DNA from: Cryptomeria japonica
Lineage: Eukaryota; Streptophyta; Pinopsida; Cupressales; Cupressaceae
Length of the DNA stretch: 64,000 nt
NCBI RefSeq assembly: GCF_030272615.1
Contig: NC_081414.1
Location: 4,157,501 to 4,221,500 of the forward strand
Reading direction: 5' to 3'
The notes below the pieces were generated by a model, which was given only the letters and a program-made list of their open reading frames with translations, was not told the origin of the DNA and made no database searches. The position numbers were made by a program, and so were the translations under genes. Below, in pieces: positions 11,910 through 23,085 of the stretch (its first letter is position 1; each line of letters begins with the position of its first letter).

Positions 11910-12894
11910 CGCTCTGGTCCCTGACTAAGGGACAGGAGCGAATTTGATGTTTAGTCTTGATTCTCTTGCCTTTTATGTTCAAAACCTCCATCCTCACGTT
12001 GAGACTGGCATGTTTGCCAAAAAACTCGAGCTTGATCGTCTTGATTTGGTGGATGAATGCCCTCTAAGGTGGATATCGCCCTGGTCCCTGACTGAGGGAC
12101 AGGAGCGCCCAAGCTAATATAGGTCCCATTTGGTGTCTTGCAATCTTCAATTTTGTCTTCAATGAATCCGTAACACCGTCTTTGCTTGCCTCAAACCCTA
12201 AACTTGCTTGATCTTTGCCTAAAACATGCCTTATAAGGAATTTCGCTCTGGTCCCTGGGAGAGGGACGGGAGCTACACTGAACTTCGCCCTGGTCCCCGA
12301 CTAAGGGACAGGAGCGATTTTGCATTTTGGTCCACTTTTCTTCATGTTTGTGTCTTCAAATTATATTCAACTGGTAAAATGCACTTCCTTGGACCTCTTC
12401 AAATCGTCAAGTTGTTAAAATCCTGCAAGGACAAAGCAATATTTGATTTTGAGCTCCGGTCCTTCACTGAAGGACAGGAGCGATTTTTGCCTTCCAGGCC
12501 CAAATGCTTCACTTTTCACCATGAAATGTCTTTGCTAGGGAAGATATCATCCTGCCTCATGCTATGAATAAAAGTTAATGTCCAAAAAGAGGTCTAAAAT
12601 TGTGCATATAAAGAAAATCGCTCTGGTCCTTCAGTGAGGGACAGGAGCGAATTTGACCTTCTAGGCAAAAACTTCATCATTTCATTGTTTTTGATCAAGT
12701 CTGGATGTTCTATCATGCTCATTTCGTCCTTCACCATGCCTTTGATGTCTCAATTCGTCCAAACACGGTCAGGAATGGCTCAAATAAGTATTATCGCCCT
12801 GGTCCCTTGGTGAGGGACAGGAGCGCTTCGCCTTGGTCCTCCTGAGAGGGACAGGAGCGAAATTCGCTCTGGATCCTCAGTGAAGGACAGGAGC
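11910..12894. repeat. Array of nine 31-nt hairpins, base period about 167 bp
   Basis: Nine imperfect palindromes start at 11910, 12077, 12244, 12286, 12451, 12619, 12795, 12829 and 12864. Consensus features are an opening CGCTCTGGTCCCT, a 4-6 nt loop and a closing AGGGACAGGAGCG. The main spacings are 165-176 bp; the extra copies are 34-42 bp from a neighbour. The spacers have largely diverged while the hairpin words are nearly constant. Lies in the gene-less middle of L2. Confidence 0.85.
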
Positions 12895-12934
12895 GAAATT
12901 TGACTTTTCGAACTCTCTATCAAGACAATTTTAA

Positions 12935-13125
12935 TGGAATATAACATTTAAGTATAAGACTTATACTTTAAGTTATATTCCATATATACTTTCAGGATGT
13001 TTGAGAGTGGTTTCAGACCTCCAGGAGTTATATTGCAAAATCTAGTTTTTTGAGGTTTTTCAGTTTCCAGACTTAGTCAAATTTCAGGATCAGGACATTC
13101 CAGACTTAACCAAATTTGCTATCCT
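12935..13125. repeat. Dispersed repeat with a 48-bp palindromic part
   Basis: 12935-12982 is a near-perfect palindrome beginning TGGAATATAACATTTAAG, followed by a segment with ATCCTGAAAGT..., CTCCAGGAGTTATA and AAATCTAGTTTTT words. The same material, reverse complemented and partly duplicated, forms 29640-29998 inside the second hAT-type element. Origin unknown. Confidence 0.7.
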
Positions 13126-14725
13126 ATTGATCTCCCCGACAGCACTCAAAATGCAAAGGCTAACTAACAAAACCCTAAAAAAACCCAAAGAACAAACCCT
13201 AAAAAGCAAAAAAAAAGCAAGGGTCCCCATTTGCAATGGGGCGATGTGTGAAAACGTCACAACAGGCTCCCATTTCCACATCTTTGAAAATTGCATCGTT
13301 ATGTTGCCGGTTTGGCTACTGAAAATCTAAGCTTCGAAGTTGGCTTCCTAGCTGAGTCTCAATTTCGTACTTGCAAGATAGTACCTAGCTGTGACCTTGT
13401 GTTCCCATTGCTGATTGGTGAATGAGTTGCAAATTATGGAGTGTTCTATGTTGGATTTGAGTGTTTCTAGTTGCTGGTCGCGGGACTGCTGAAAGTATAT
13501 TTTGCTCACATCTCTTAACCAAGCGACTCCATCATTCTGGGTACCGGCTCATCCTTCCTTCCTAGCCATGGCAATACATTGTGTAAGTTTTTAGCAAGTT
13601 TAATTGAGCATTGATTTTTCTAGACAAAATCGAAATCCCTAGGTATGGCGTGGGTTTTTGAAATTGCATTAGGATGCGTGCAAATTAAATTAGGGTTGTT
13701 TGGGGTTGTAGTTTGGATTGGATGTTGTTGTTAGTGTTATATTGGGGGATTGGGATTGATTTGAGTTGATTCGGGTGAAAAATGAGGGAGTTATGAGTAT
13801 TTTGATCTTTCCATAGGCTGCTGAATTGTACTTTCAGCCTACAGATTAGTTGTAACAGAAAATGATAGTCTTCTTGTAAAAATCTGCAATTACTCTTCTC
13901 ATCTCATCTCTATTTTGTAAGGTTGTTTCAATAGTACTGATCATCCCTTCTTTCTACTCTTATTTGTAATCCCCACTGCATAAGTGGAAGAGGCTGGCTT
14001 GCCGCCTTCTAAGTTTTGTAATTCAATTTTTGTACTCAATCCTCCCACTGAATAAGTGGTCTAGTGATAAGTTCAATACAATGGTCCTCCCGCTGAAATA
14101 TGCGGTAGAGTGATAGCTTAATGTAATGTCCTCCCGCTGAAACACGCGGTAAAGTGATTGAATTTCAGTTTCTTGTCATTTTCCCTTGGTCGGTTTACCG
14201 CCAAGAGTTTGATTTATGTCCTGCTGGATAAGCAGAAGGGGCTGGCTTGCCGCCCAAGCATTGTAATTTCAGTTTGATTATTGTTGCTAACGATCCCCGG
14301 AACACTGTATGCTCTCACCCTCCCAGACTGGGCTCTCGGTGAACAAAAGGTAGAAGGGTTCCCTTTCAGTAGTTCGGTTTATTCCTCTAACCTTAACGGG
14401 TTGTGGTGATTGCTTGTGTCGCTTATTGTTAAAAATTCAAAAAAAAAATTACTGGGATATTACATCATTCGTGAGAATACCCTTGAAGTTATAAAATTGT
14501 CTAAATCTTCTTCAAAGTGTGCAAAAGTCCCCTTGGATTACCAACAACATCTACCACACGAGCCTATATCCAAATAAATTTGCTAGTACGCAGACGGACC
14601 TTGGAGTCATTGTATGATCTTCCTGCAATCTTGGCATACATTTGACTTTGGTCAAGAGAGGATAAGGTAGTTGTTGGGAAACTTTATCGTGTGTTGGTGT
14701 GATCACAAAACGCACATCAACAGAT

Positions 14726-15774
14726 CCTAGGTGGCGTCATTTTTCCTATAGGAGGATTTTTCCTTGTATTTTGTGCCAAATGGATGTCACATTCCCATTG
14801 GCTGATATTTAATAATTTGCAATAATTAGATATTTTGGTTGTTACAAACCCTAATTAGGGTTTAGGTGGCAAAATTTGGGCCCCGATCTGATTTAATCTT
14901 GGTCATTCATTGTAATTGAGAACTCTATATAAACTCAACTCATTTCATTTGTAAAGGATCGATTAGAAGAGGTTTGAAGAATAGTTGCTCGATACTACAG
15001 AAATTAATAAAATCATTTAGGTGTTGGTGACTTATTGAGTTTTGGAGCATTTGCTTGTTTCTTCATCCTTTTATGAGAGAACTTAATACTAAAAAGAAAA
15101 AAAAAATTAGAATAGAATTTGCTTTAAGTACTTTAGATGAGTGAAAGATGCATTTGCATGATTGATAGTGAAACTCATATTGTTCATACTACTAGTACTC
15201 CATCGTTGGTGAAGTATCCCACGTAGTCGATTGAACTCAATTTAGCAAAAGCTTAACTTCAATTACCATACCATCATTGATATGCTTCATCTTAAAGGTA
15301 TCTATGCTTGTGGTAGTGATTTGAAAATCATCAAGCTATCCTTAGAAGATTGCACTAGCGTTGTAGAGATGTTCATGGCATGTCGAAGCAAAGCTTAGTT
15401 GAGCTCACTTGAAGTTGTCCATTGTCTTGCATTCTTAGTATTACCATTGCATTCCTTAAATGTTGCTCCTTTTTTCATTTTTTTTTAAAGATCATTAGTA
15501 GTAGGAAGAGCGATATTGCAACATCATTCGAAGAACAGCATTTCCATAAGCTTGAATTGAATGAACAACTACGTAACTCCCCTCACAGGTACAGCAAACA
15601 CATCACACCATTAAAGCTATCCAACACGTCAAGACCTAACATCGAGAACCTTGGAGTCGTCTCAAGTGACCTTTGCTAATCTTCAACATTTGAGAAGTCT
15701 TTGTTCAAGAGAGGATAGAGTATTCAATACTTTATTATGTGTTTGATTGTGCATAAAAACACCATCAACAAACT
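14726..15774 (+). repeat. L-family 3' part (promoter, R/U5-like tail), possibly a 3' LTR
   Basis: Begins TAGGTGGCGTC right after the L1 target site and ends CACCATCAACA. It holds the promoter block (14846-14932) and the family tail words: CTTGGAGTC, TTCAAGAGAGGATA, TTTATTATGTG. With L1 removed, the ORF at 4835-5531 abuts this segment, so it may be the 3' LTR of that ORF's element. Its own left boundary is unclear. Confidence 0.55.
14846..14932 (+). promoter_or_regulatory. L-family promoter block, third copy
   Basis: Palindrome AAACCCTAATTAGGGTTT at 14846-14863, TCTTGGTC box, and CTATATAA at 14925-14932 followed by CATTTGTAAAGG. Confidence 0.7.
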
Positions 15775-18700
15775 CCAAGGATGAAAATCATGAAAAGTGA
15801 CAATTCAAAACTTTAGATTGTGAAAGTGAAGAAATGTGGGTGTGAATAGGTAGAAGTTTGAAAGAGATGGGTGAATCTTCGTTCAAAATTGCAATAAAAG
15901 GTGAAGTTTTAATTAAAATGTAAGATTACCTTGCAATTCCTAGCATGTCACATACAACTTCACCCAAGATTGTAAGAAAAACATGGATTTTCACTCAACA
16001 AATTGAATGCACAAGTCTAAATCCCGATCAGGAGTGCATGAAGAGGTGAAATCCGCACTCAACAATGCAAGACAATGTAGGATTTCCACCACAAAGTGCA
16101 AGAGGACGTGAAATTTCTGCCTTGGAAGCCTTGAGCAAGGCAAAATCTAGCCAAGGAATTCTTGTCAAAGACAATATCACGTCCAACAATCCTTGAGTAG
16201 GGAAGAAATCCACATTGGATAAATGCATGTACAAGTGAATTGAATTCCAAAAGAAATGAGTGCTCATCTTATATTTATAGCCCTTCAAAACAAGATGAAA
16301 TCAAGCAAGAGGTCAACCTGAATAAGGAAATGTGAAATTCCTTCCAAAATTCATTTTTGTTTAATGCAAACATGTAAGAATGAGGGAGGCTGACTTGAAG
16401 TGGAGGAAAGTTGCAATGTGAAAAAACAAAATCAAACCCTGACCTAGCTGACCCTTATCAAGGAGAGGGAATTATTACATGAGCGCCTATATATGCAAGA
16501 GGAAAGGAATCATTCTCACATCAATTCAAAACGAATTTAAATGGCAGAGATAGAAAAGAATTCAACAGAAAAATAAAAGTGCAGAAGTCAGAGAATAAGG
16601 AGCAGTTCAAGGTTCAAATTCCACTACAAATTGCAAGTGTAGGGTTCAAAATTGCAAGTAAGACATCAATTTCCACTTCAAAATGTAGAACACCATTGCA
16701 ATCTGCCCAAAAATGTTGAAATCCTTGCAGTTTTCGATCAACAATGCATGATGACCTTCTAAACAAGCTCAAGGGTGCAAGTGAAAGTTCAAATCCTGAC
16801 ACATAATGCATGTCAAGATGTGATTTCAGCTTGAAAATGCAAGACTACCTCAAAATCCCACTCAGCATTTTGACATTTTGTGCATGCACAAGTGAAATCC
16901 CTGCTCATCATTTTAGTAGTTGGTGAAAAAAAGATAAAGAACAATGCAAATGCAAAAAGGTGATGAGGAGACCGACTAGGATAAGTTTGTAATGAATGCA
17001 ATTAAAAAGCTACGAAAATACTAACTAGGTCGGCCCTTATCAAGAGATTGCTATTGATACATGGAGTGCATATAAAAGAAAGATTTAAAGAATCATTAAT
17101 CCAAAACAATTCAAAGCGAATTCCAGCAGAGGACAAGTAAATTCAAGGGCAGATAAGGGTGAATTCAATACAAAGAAATCAGACCCCAAGCAATTATTGA
17201 AGGAGAAAAAAAGAAGAGTTGACATTGAAAGCTAGAAGAGAAGGATTTTTTGGAGGAAATACAAGAAATTCACATGCAGACCTAAGCAAATTCCATTCAC
17301 CAATTTGAACAATTTCCAGATTCAAAGCATCATTTCCACAATTTCAAGGATATTTCCAGATTGTTAAAGGTGAAATCAGAATGTAGTAAAGTTCATTTTT
17401 CTGGAAAAGAAGTGAAAACAAGCGTTTGCAAGTCATTTTATGAAGCATTTTTAATGACATTTTGAAAATGCAAATCAAATTGGTTGCTTAGAATAGAGTT
17501 TGTTTCACAGTTTCACAATTGAAGAATGATTTGTCATGAAATTTCTTTTAAGATCTTCAATTGAATTAAGAATGCAAGATTTTAACTTTCATTTTCTTAT
17601 AGTGAGTTTCTTGCATTTCAGTCTAAGGAATTCAATAATTAACATAAGGTTTCATTCATAATTTTAATCCAGGGAATTTTGTTTATTTTCAAGGATAATT
17701 GGCAAGGAAACTAATAATAGAGGAGGATGACGAAACATGAAGAAGAACACTTCAAGAAGATGACAAAGAAGGACTCAACAACATGAAGGATACAACTATG
17801 GCAAGATGGCTTTTCAAGGATTGTCATGAAGATGAAGATGGAAAAGCGAAAGAAATGAAAGCCTCAAGGAAAGCATTTTGAAATTTCAAAAGAGTTAATC
17901 AAAGTTAGAAACTCATCCAGTGAAGATAAAGAATGATAAAGATGATGCAATTTGGGAATATGAACCATTACAATCAGTCAAAAGACTAGATGATGTTAAG
18001 TATCAAGAGATATTGCTGGGAATACAGAGATTCTTCATAATGCTATGTAAGTGGAGCTGAAGCAAAGAGCTAGGTAAAGAAAGAAGAAAGTTTACAAGGC
18101 CTAAGTAAAGAGAGAAGAAAGTTTACAAGGCATGTAAGAGCTGGGGTGGTGCCTACTCATCTCCACCAATCAAGTAATCCAAGGTCAACATTGTCCAGAT
18201 TCATTAAATGATGGACGTATAGCTAAGTAAAGAAAGAAGAAGAGATGGACATATAGCAAGACATTAAAAGATTGCATTTGGCGTTGTATTTCATTATTAC
18301 TACGAAACCCGGGGACGCGTCCCCTACCTGAAAACCCCCGTCCCAGTCCCGGGGACGTTTCGGGGACTTGGGGACAGCCAGGGGACGTCCCCCCCCCGTC
18401 CCCAAATTGTCAAAATTTTGAGGGGACGTCCCCGAAACGGGGGGACGGCTTCCCTAGCTGTGGGGGACGTCCGTACGTCCCGGGGACGGCTGGGGACGGA
18501 TTGGGGACGTCCCAGCCGTCCCGGGGACGGCCAGACGTCCCCCACATCTAGGGCTAGGGAAAAATATTAAAATAAAAAATGTCGTATTTTCAATTTTTTT
18601 TAATGATGTTTTTTGCGTAATTGAGGGAGTGAAATATCTCATGAAGGGTTTTTTGCCAATAGAAAAATAACACCCGATGCCTATATAAAATAATAAAAGT

Positions 18701-19860
18701 ATTTTTGGCCTCGCGGGGCGCTGCCCCTCGACCCCGCCCTGTATCGCGACAGGGAGCACGCAAGGGGCGCTGCCCCTTGACCCCAAGTTGGGGGCGCTGC
18801 CCCCAAACCCCCGTCAAAAAATATAGGGGGGAACTGCGCTGATGGAAGTAGTGAAAATTTAACCTCTGAGTCTGATTAGGCTCCATTATGTATTTTATTT
18901 CTTTAATATCTATTATGATATGCATATTGACAATGTGAATGAATTGAAATTCTGAATTATGAGTGCATATTGAGTATTGAGTCTATTGATAATGTTGTAT
19001 GTTCGATGTTTGCATTCTAAAATGTTTTCATAGTATCATACACATGCTATATCCATGTTTTCATATGAATATAATGTATAGATGCATGCTTTATCCATGT
19101 TTTCATATGAACATTTAGAATTTTCCTATATATTTTAAATTTTCCCTATATTTTATACAGCCGTCCCCTTTGCCGTCCCCCCCGTCCCCAAATTTGGGAA
19201 AAAAATTTGCCGTCCCAGAAACCCGTCCCCCCGTCCCCCCGTCCCGGAAACTTGGGGTAACATAATTTTCATACCATTTGTAGTTTGTTGATTGCAAATT
19301 GCAGCGCATGGTTAGTATGAACTAATTATGATCCTAGTTCGATTGTGGATGTTCATTTGGATTGCGGCAACATTGGGTGCTTGGATGGATGTTTACAATA
19401 CGAAAAATCTTTCACTACCTTTGGAGATCGCATCAATTTTGTGTAGTTGTTGTTATCATGGCAAAACAAAGCTTGATTTAAGGAATCCATTTATCTAAAT
19501 CACTATTCATTATCATCATTGTTCATAGGTCTTAAATTAGATTCTTTGACCCTCATCCTTTTGATCTTGGCAGTAGTTTAAGTTAGTTTAGCAAGAAAAA
19601 ATCACTTAGATTGCTATTAAAAGATGTTCAAGTTCCAACTACTTTGTAGAAGTGTAAAAGTGCAAGTCCATTTGTGAGAACAGCAAATCACATCATTTCA
19701 CTTGGTCTATCTATTGCAATGTCAAGACCTATCAATAGGAACCTTGGGGTTACCTTAATTGATCATATCTTTAGCATTTGAGGTTTCCTTGTTCAAGAGA
19801 GGATAGAATACTTAAGTATTTTATTTTGTGTTGGAGAGTATCACAAAACACCCATCAACA
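15775..19860 (+). repeat. Partial L-family copy with degenerate repeats, split by a hAT-type element
   Basis: 15780-17050 holds degenerate repeats with words such as AATGCAAGA, GTGAAATCC and CAAGTGAAAT. 17930-18180 resembles 22640-22830 of L3 (GATGATGCAATTTGGGAATAT in both). After the hAT-type insertion the family tail follows and ends ACCCATCAACA at 19860. The left end TGTTGTGACG was not found and the region between promoter and tail is missing around the hAT-type element, so the copy is truncated. No gene is visible. Confidence 0.5.
18295..19264. mobile_element. Non-autonomous hAT-type element A with GGGGACG subterminal repeats
   Basis: The ends are packed with GGGGACG / CGTCCCC words (about 18305-18545 and 19160-19255). 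Terminal bases TATTACTACGAAAC and, inverted, TATGTTACCCCAAG are similar. The interior (about 18710-18890) has GGGCGCTGCCCC words and matches the core of the second element (29512-29628) in reverse orientation. Flanks TATTTCAT and ATTTTCAT agree at 6 of 8 positions, so the duplication is imperfect, consistent with a nearby deletion. No transposase is present. Confidence 0.65.
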
Positions 19861-20230
19861 GGTCCTAGGTTTTCTTCTAGAAGTCTTAGTTGTCTAGATA
19901 AGAACTTATCAATCTTATTATTATGACTTTAATTTACTTCTTGTTAACTAAGTCATTTAATATGTGTTCTAAGTGGTTGTCTCATAGCATAGGGTTAAGA
20001 CACTTGTCAACATCTTATATAATCCTATCACTCACCTTGCCTATATAAGCAAGGCTATTGTACATTTGTAACACATTTCATATTCAACCAATATTCAATC
20101 AATCAGTCTTACATTATTGAAGCAAGCTATTCTTGCCATTTTTTCTCTTGTGGAAGATATTTTGGTGTAGCAGCTGATCCAAGGGGTGTTAAAGAGTCAC
20201 CATTAATTCCTACAAGATGGCTTTGAATAC
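19861..20230 (+). other. Unassigned LTR-like stretch between two L copies
   Basis: Starts GGTCCTAGG and contains CTATATAAGC near 20039 followed by ACATTTGTAAC, which resembles the L promoter and start region, but has no telomere-motif palindrome. Ends with AATAC, the left target copy of L3. No coding signal. Confidence 0.35.
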
Positions 20231-20539
20231 TGTTGTGACGTTTTCACACATCGCCCCATTGCAAATGGGGATCCCACTTTTTCGCTTTTTAGGGTAGATG
20301 TTTTCTTAGGTTGCCTAGCTTAGCAGTAGTTTAAGAGCTTTTAGCCTCTTTCTTGAGAGAGGATGCTATGCAATTTCCAAGTTGTGTCCAGGCATGAATT
20401 CCATGACGAGGGTTCAAGGTAAGAAATGTATTAAAAGAGTGAAACTTGGAATATCGGTTGCTTTCCTTGGGTTTCCGGAAGGAAATTCAAGGATAAAATC
20501 TTCTCTAGAGGGAGTCCGCCTTTTCATCTTCCTCCTTCC

Positions 20540-21370
20540 ATCCTTCTCCTTTCATCCATCCATTTCCACTTCCACTCACTTCCTTCCATTTAACCCGATA
20601 TCCTTTACCCTCCACCTTTTCTACCCTTCCATCTTTCCTTCACAACTTCACTATCCTATCCCTCATCCTCCATCTACACTTCCACTTCGCCTTCCTTCAC
20701 CTTCCACTTCCTTCCATCCTTCGCAATCTTCCTTCATCCCTTCACCTTTTATCCCTTTCCACCTCACCTTCCTAACATTCCATCCCTACACCCTTCCTTC
20801 CTTTCATCTATACCCTTCCTTCCATCTCACCCCACCTCCTACCTTTCTTCCCTCTTACCTTCCCTTAGCCTAACCCCTCATACCCTTTACCCCCTTTACT
20901 CCCCTAGCTTACCCTCCACTACCCCAATCCTATACTAATCCACCTTCCTTCACCTACCTAACCCCTATCCCATCCTAGCTTACCCTTCTACTACCCACCG
21001 CCAACTCCCTTTACTCCCCAATATCCCACGGCACCCATCCTTCACTACCCTTTCATCTCCCACATCCTTCATCCCTTATACCTCCCTTTCCCTTAGCATA
21101 ACCTTATACCCCTTTCCCATCCTTACCACATCCCTCACTTCCTTGCCATTGTGGCACTTTCCTTTCTTACCATCCCTTACACTCCCCTTCCACGCGGCAC
21201 ATCCCTCCATGGCATCCCTCTCTCCCTTCCCACCACAACACCTTCCTTTCTTAACATCCTTAGCACCCCTATCCACTACGGCACATCCTCCCTTCACCCC
21301 CCGCACCCCTCTCTCCCATGCGGCACTTTACTTCCCCACATCCTTCACCCCCTCCACTACCGCGACAAGT
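20540..21370 (+). repeat. Pyrimidine-rich tract of about 830 bp
   Basis: The plus strand is almost all C and T with scattered A, in CCTTCC, CATCC and CCCTT words. Later parts repeat GGCAC (about 21150-21330). The apparent 163-codon frame at 20382-20873 is Ser/Pro/His low complexity caused by this tract. Confidence 0.85.
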
Positions 21371-21446
21371 TCTCTTTTATTTCAAACACCCAACAAGCAT
21401 AAGGAAGTCATTAGTGCCAACAATGATAAAGAGGACCCACTCATAA

Positions 21447-21820
21447 GACAAGGTATTTCATTTAAAAGTGAGACCGTTGACAGCTTAGCCCTTGGAATCC
21501 ACGACAAAGGGGAATAAGGCATAATGTAACATAAGGATGAGGTGGTGCCAATAATGGAATGATCGACTTCCAAAGACAAAAAGCATTCTATTTTAAACAA
21601 AGCCGTTGAAAATTCAAAATAAAATAATAAAAAGACAAGGTATTTCATTTAAAAGTGAGATTGTTGACAACTTAGCCCTTGGAATCCACGACAAAGGGGA
21701 ATAAGGCATAATGTAACATAAGGATGAGGTGGCACCAATAATGGAATGATCGACTCCCAAAGACAAAAAGCATTCTATTTTAAACAAAGTCATTGAAAAT
21801 TCAAAATAAAATAATAAAAA
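21447..21820. repeat. 187-bp tandem duplication
   Basis: 21447-21633 and 21634-21820 are two adjacent copies differing at a handful of bases (for example GACCGTTGACAG versus GATTGTTGACAA). Both include TAGCCCTTGGAATCC and end in AATAATAAAAA. Confidence 0.9.
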
Positions 21821-22996
21821 GAGTTAAGTCGGGCTTTCATTGGCATTAAACCTTGAACGTTGGAAATCTTTTAATAAAAAATGAAAAACATACAAGTCGG
21901 CCTTTTAGGAAAATAAAAAACAAGAGATGCCTCCCTTTAGGATCAATACTTATTTAAGATGGTTGATTGTTTCAATCGCCTCATTCAATCTATATTCTCT
22001 AAAATAAGCAGCGAATTCCATACTAGGGAGGTAGAGATTCATGAAGGAAAATAAAATCATTCTGCAATTCAAACCAAGTAATTTCAGATAATGAATCTAA
22101 AGTCAGATCACAAATTGGAAATGAATCACAGAGGTAGATTTCAACAGAGACAAGTCAATTTCAGACCTGAAGGTATGAGCTTATGTGTTTAAGGACAGAA
22201 TTCCAGCCAGTGGCAAAAGAAAGAGCAATATTTGAGGGACCACAAAGGAAATTCTAAGGCAAAAGAAAGCAGATCCATTTCCTTGATTTTCAGTGGTTGA
22301 TTGGTCATTTCCCGAAATTCTAAATTTATTTCCAGAATTCTGATTTTATGCAATTAGGAATGCAAGACTACAGCCTCAACATTTTCCTTTCATAATTTCT
22401 TACATTTTCATTTACAAGTATGTTTTTCCTTTTAGGTTCAGGTTGCTAAATGATGAAGGAGATCAATCCACCACAATACAAAGGAATGGCTTCACAACAT
22501 GAGAGTACACATGATAAAAGGAGGACTTTTACGCAATCTTGAATTTCCTCTAGAAATCCAAGAATCATTGTCAATATAGCCAAATGAAAGCCCCAATGCG
22601 GAAGTGATCAAGACGGGAGATAGTTCCATAAGAGTTAAACAAAGTTAGAAGATGATGCAATTTGGGAATATCTCCTACCTTCATCTCATTCACGTTTGAG
22701 CTTGGAAATGTTGAGTATCGAGAGATATGCCTCATTCATCTACAACTTGTGATGAGTTACAAAGATCAAGCAAGTTGAGGTGGTGACCAAATCTTATCCA
22801 ATCATATTACTCCAAGTCAAGGTGTCTAGATTCAATGCACCTAGCTCATCCATCAAGGAGACAACTTCCACATGTGGGCACAAAGTTCGATGTACCTACC
22901 CTCATCATCTATTGGTCAAAATTCAAAGAAGGATGTGTCCTATAAATTGTAATTATATCATTGGTCAAGCATTAGATGCTTTGTAATGGGTGTAAC

Positions 22997-23085
22997 AAAC
23001 CCTAATTAGGGTTTCTATCTTTCAATCTTGGTCATTGATGTGGATTTAATCCTAGGCCTTCATTGTAATAGAGAGCATTATATAA
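22997..23085 (+). promoter_or_regulatory. L-family promoter block of L3
   Basis: Palindrome AAACCCTAATTAGGGTTT at 22997-23014, TCTTGGTC box, TATATAA at 23079-23085, then CATTTGTAAAGG. Confidence 0.7.

Larger units (their letters stand above)
9624..13264 (-). mobile_element. L-family element L2, minus strand, inserted in X
   Basis: The duplication GGCTC is at 9619-9623 and 13265-13269. On the minus strand it starts TGTTGTGACGTTTTCACAC and ends CACATCAACA, the same ends as L3. The 3.64-kb body contains the promoter block (10499-10587), a small tandem duplication (10780-10901), an AT-rich stretch and the hairpin array (11910-12894). No coding domain is seen. It is the innermost and therefore youngest insertion of this nest. 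Confidence 0.8.
8899..14464 (+). mobile_element. Solo LTR X (about 1.9 kb) inserted in L1, carrying L2
   Basis: The termini TGTAATGTCCC and GGGATATTACA are inverted matches, and the duplication TCATT is at 8894-8898 and 14465-14469. Removing L2 leaves about 1.92 kb with no coding domain, hence a solo LTR. The left part has two copies of the palindromic word TTACTATTTTTAGTAA (about 9010 and 9121). The right part (13960-14260) repeats words such as CCTCCCGCTGAAA...GCGGT. A TATAAATA near 9604 is a possible promoter. Confidence 0.75.
5537..14720 (+). mobile_element. L-family element L1 (about 3.6-kb solo-LTR-like), carrying nested X and L2
   Basis: GATCC occurs at 5532-5536 and 14721-14725, directly outside a left end TTTTGTGACC (decayed from TGTTGTGACG, as in L2 and L3) and a right end CACATCAACA. 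Subtracting X and its duplication leaves about 3.61 kb, close to L2 (3.64 kb) and L3 (3.72 kb). Order: conserved left end with an ACACATCACCCCATT motif, degenerate gene-less repeats, inverted pair of tRNA-like sequences, promoter block (8442-8530), R/U5-like tail split by X, end. There are no coding domains and only one promoter, so a solo LTR with a huge U3 is the simplest reading; a non-LTR non-autonomous element is the alternative. Confidence 0.75.

Noticed and set aside
11910-12894. CRISPR-like array (regular short repeats with unique spacers)
   Set aside because: Eukaryotic transposon context, spacers of about 136 bp, no cas genes; the spacers look like diverged copies of one another.
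18223-18925. Minus-strand frames with Pro/Gly/Arg-rich products
   Set aside because: Created by GGGGACG arrays and the GC-rich core of hAT-type element A.
20382-20873. 163-codon open frame with Ser/Pro/His-rich product
   Set aside because: Produced by the pyrimidine-rich tract; no domain, no codon signal, and the neighbouring frames are open too.
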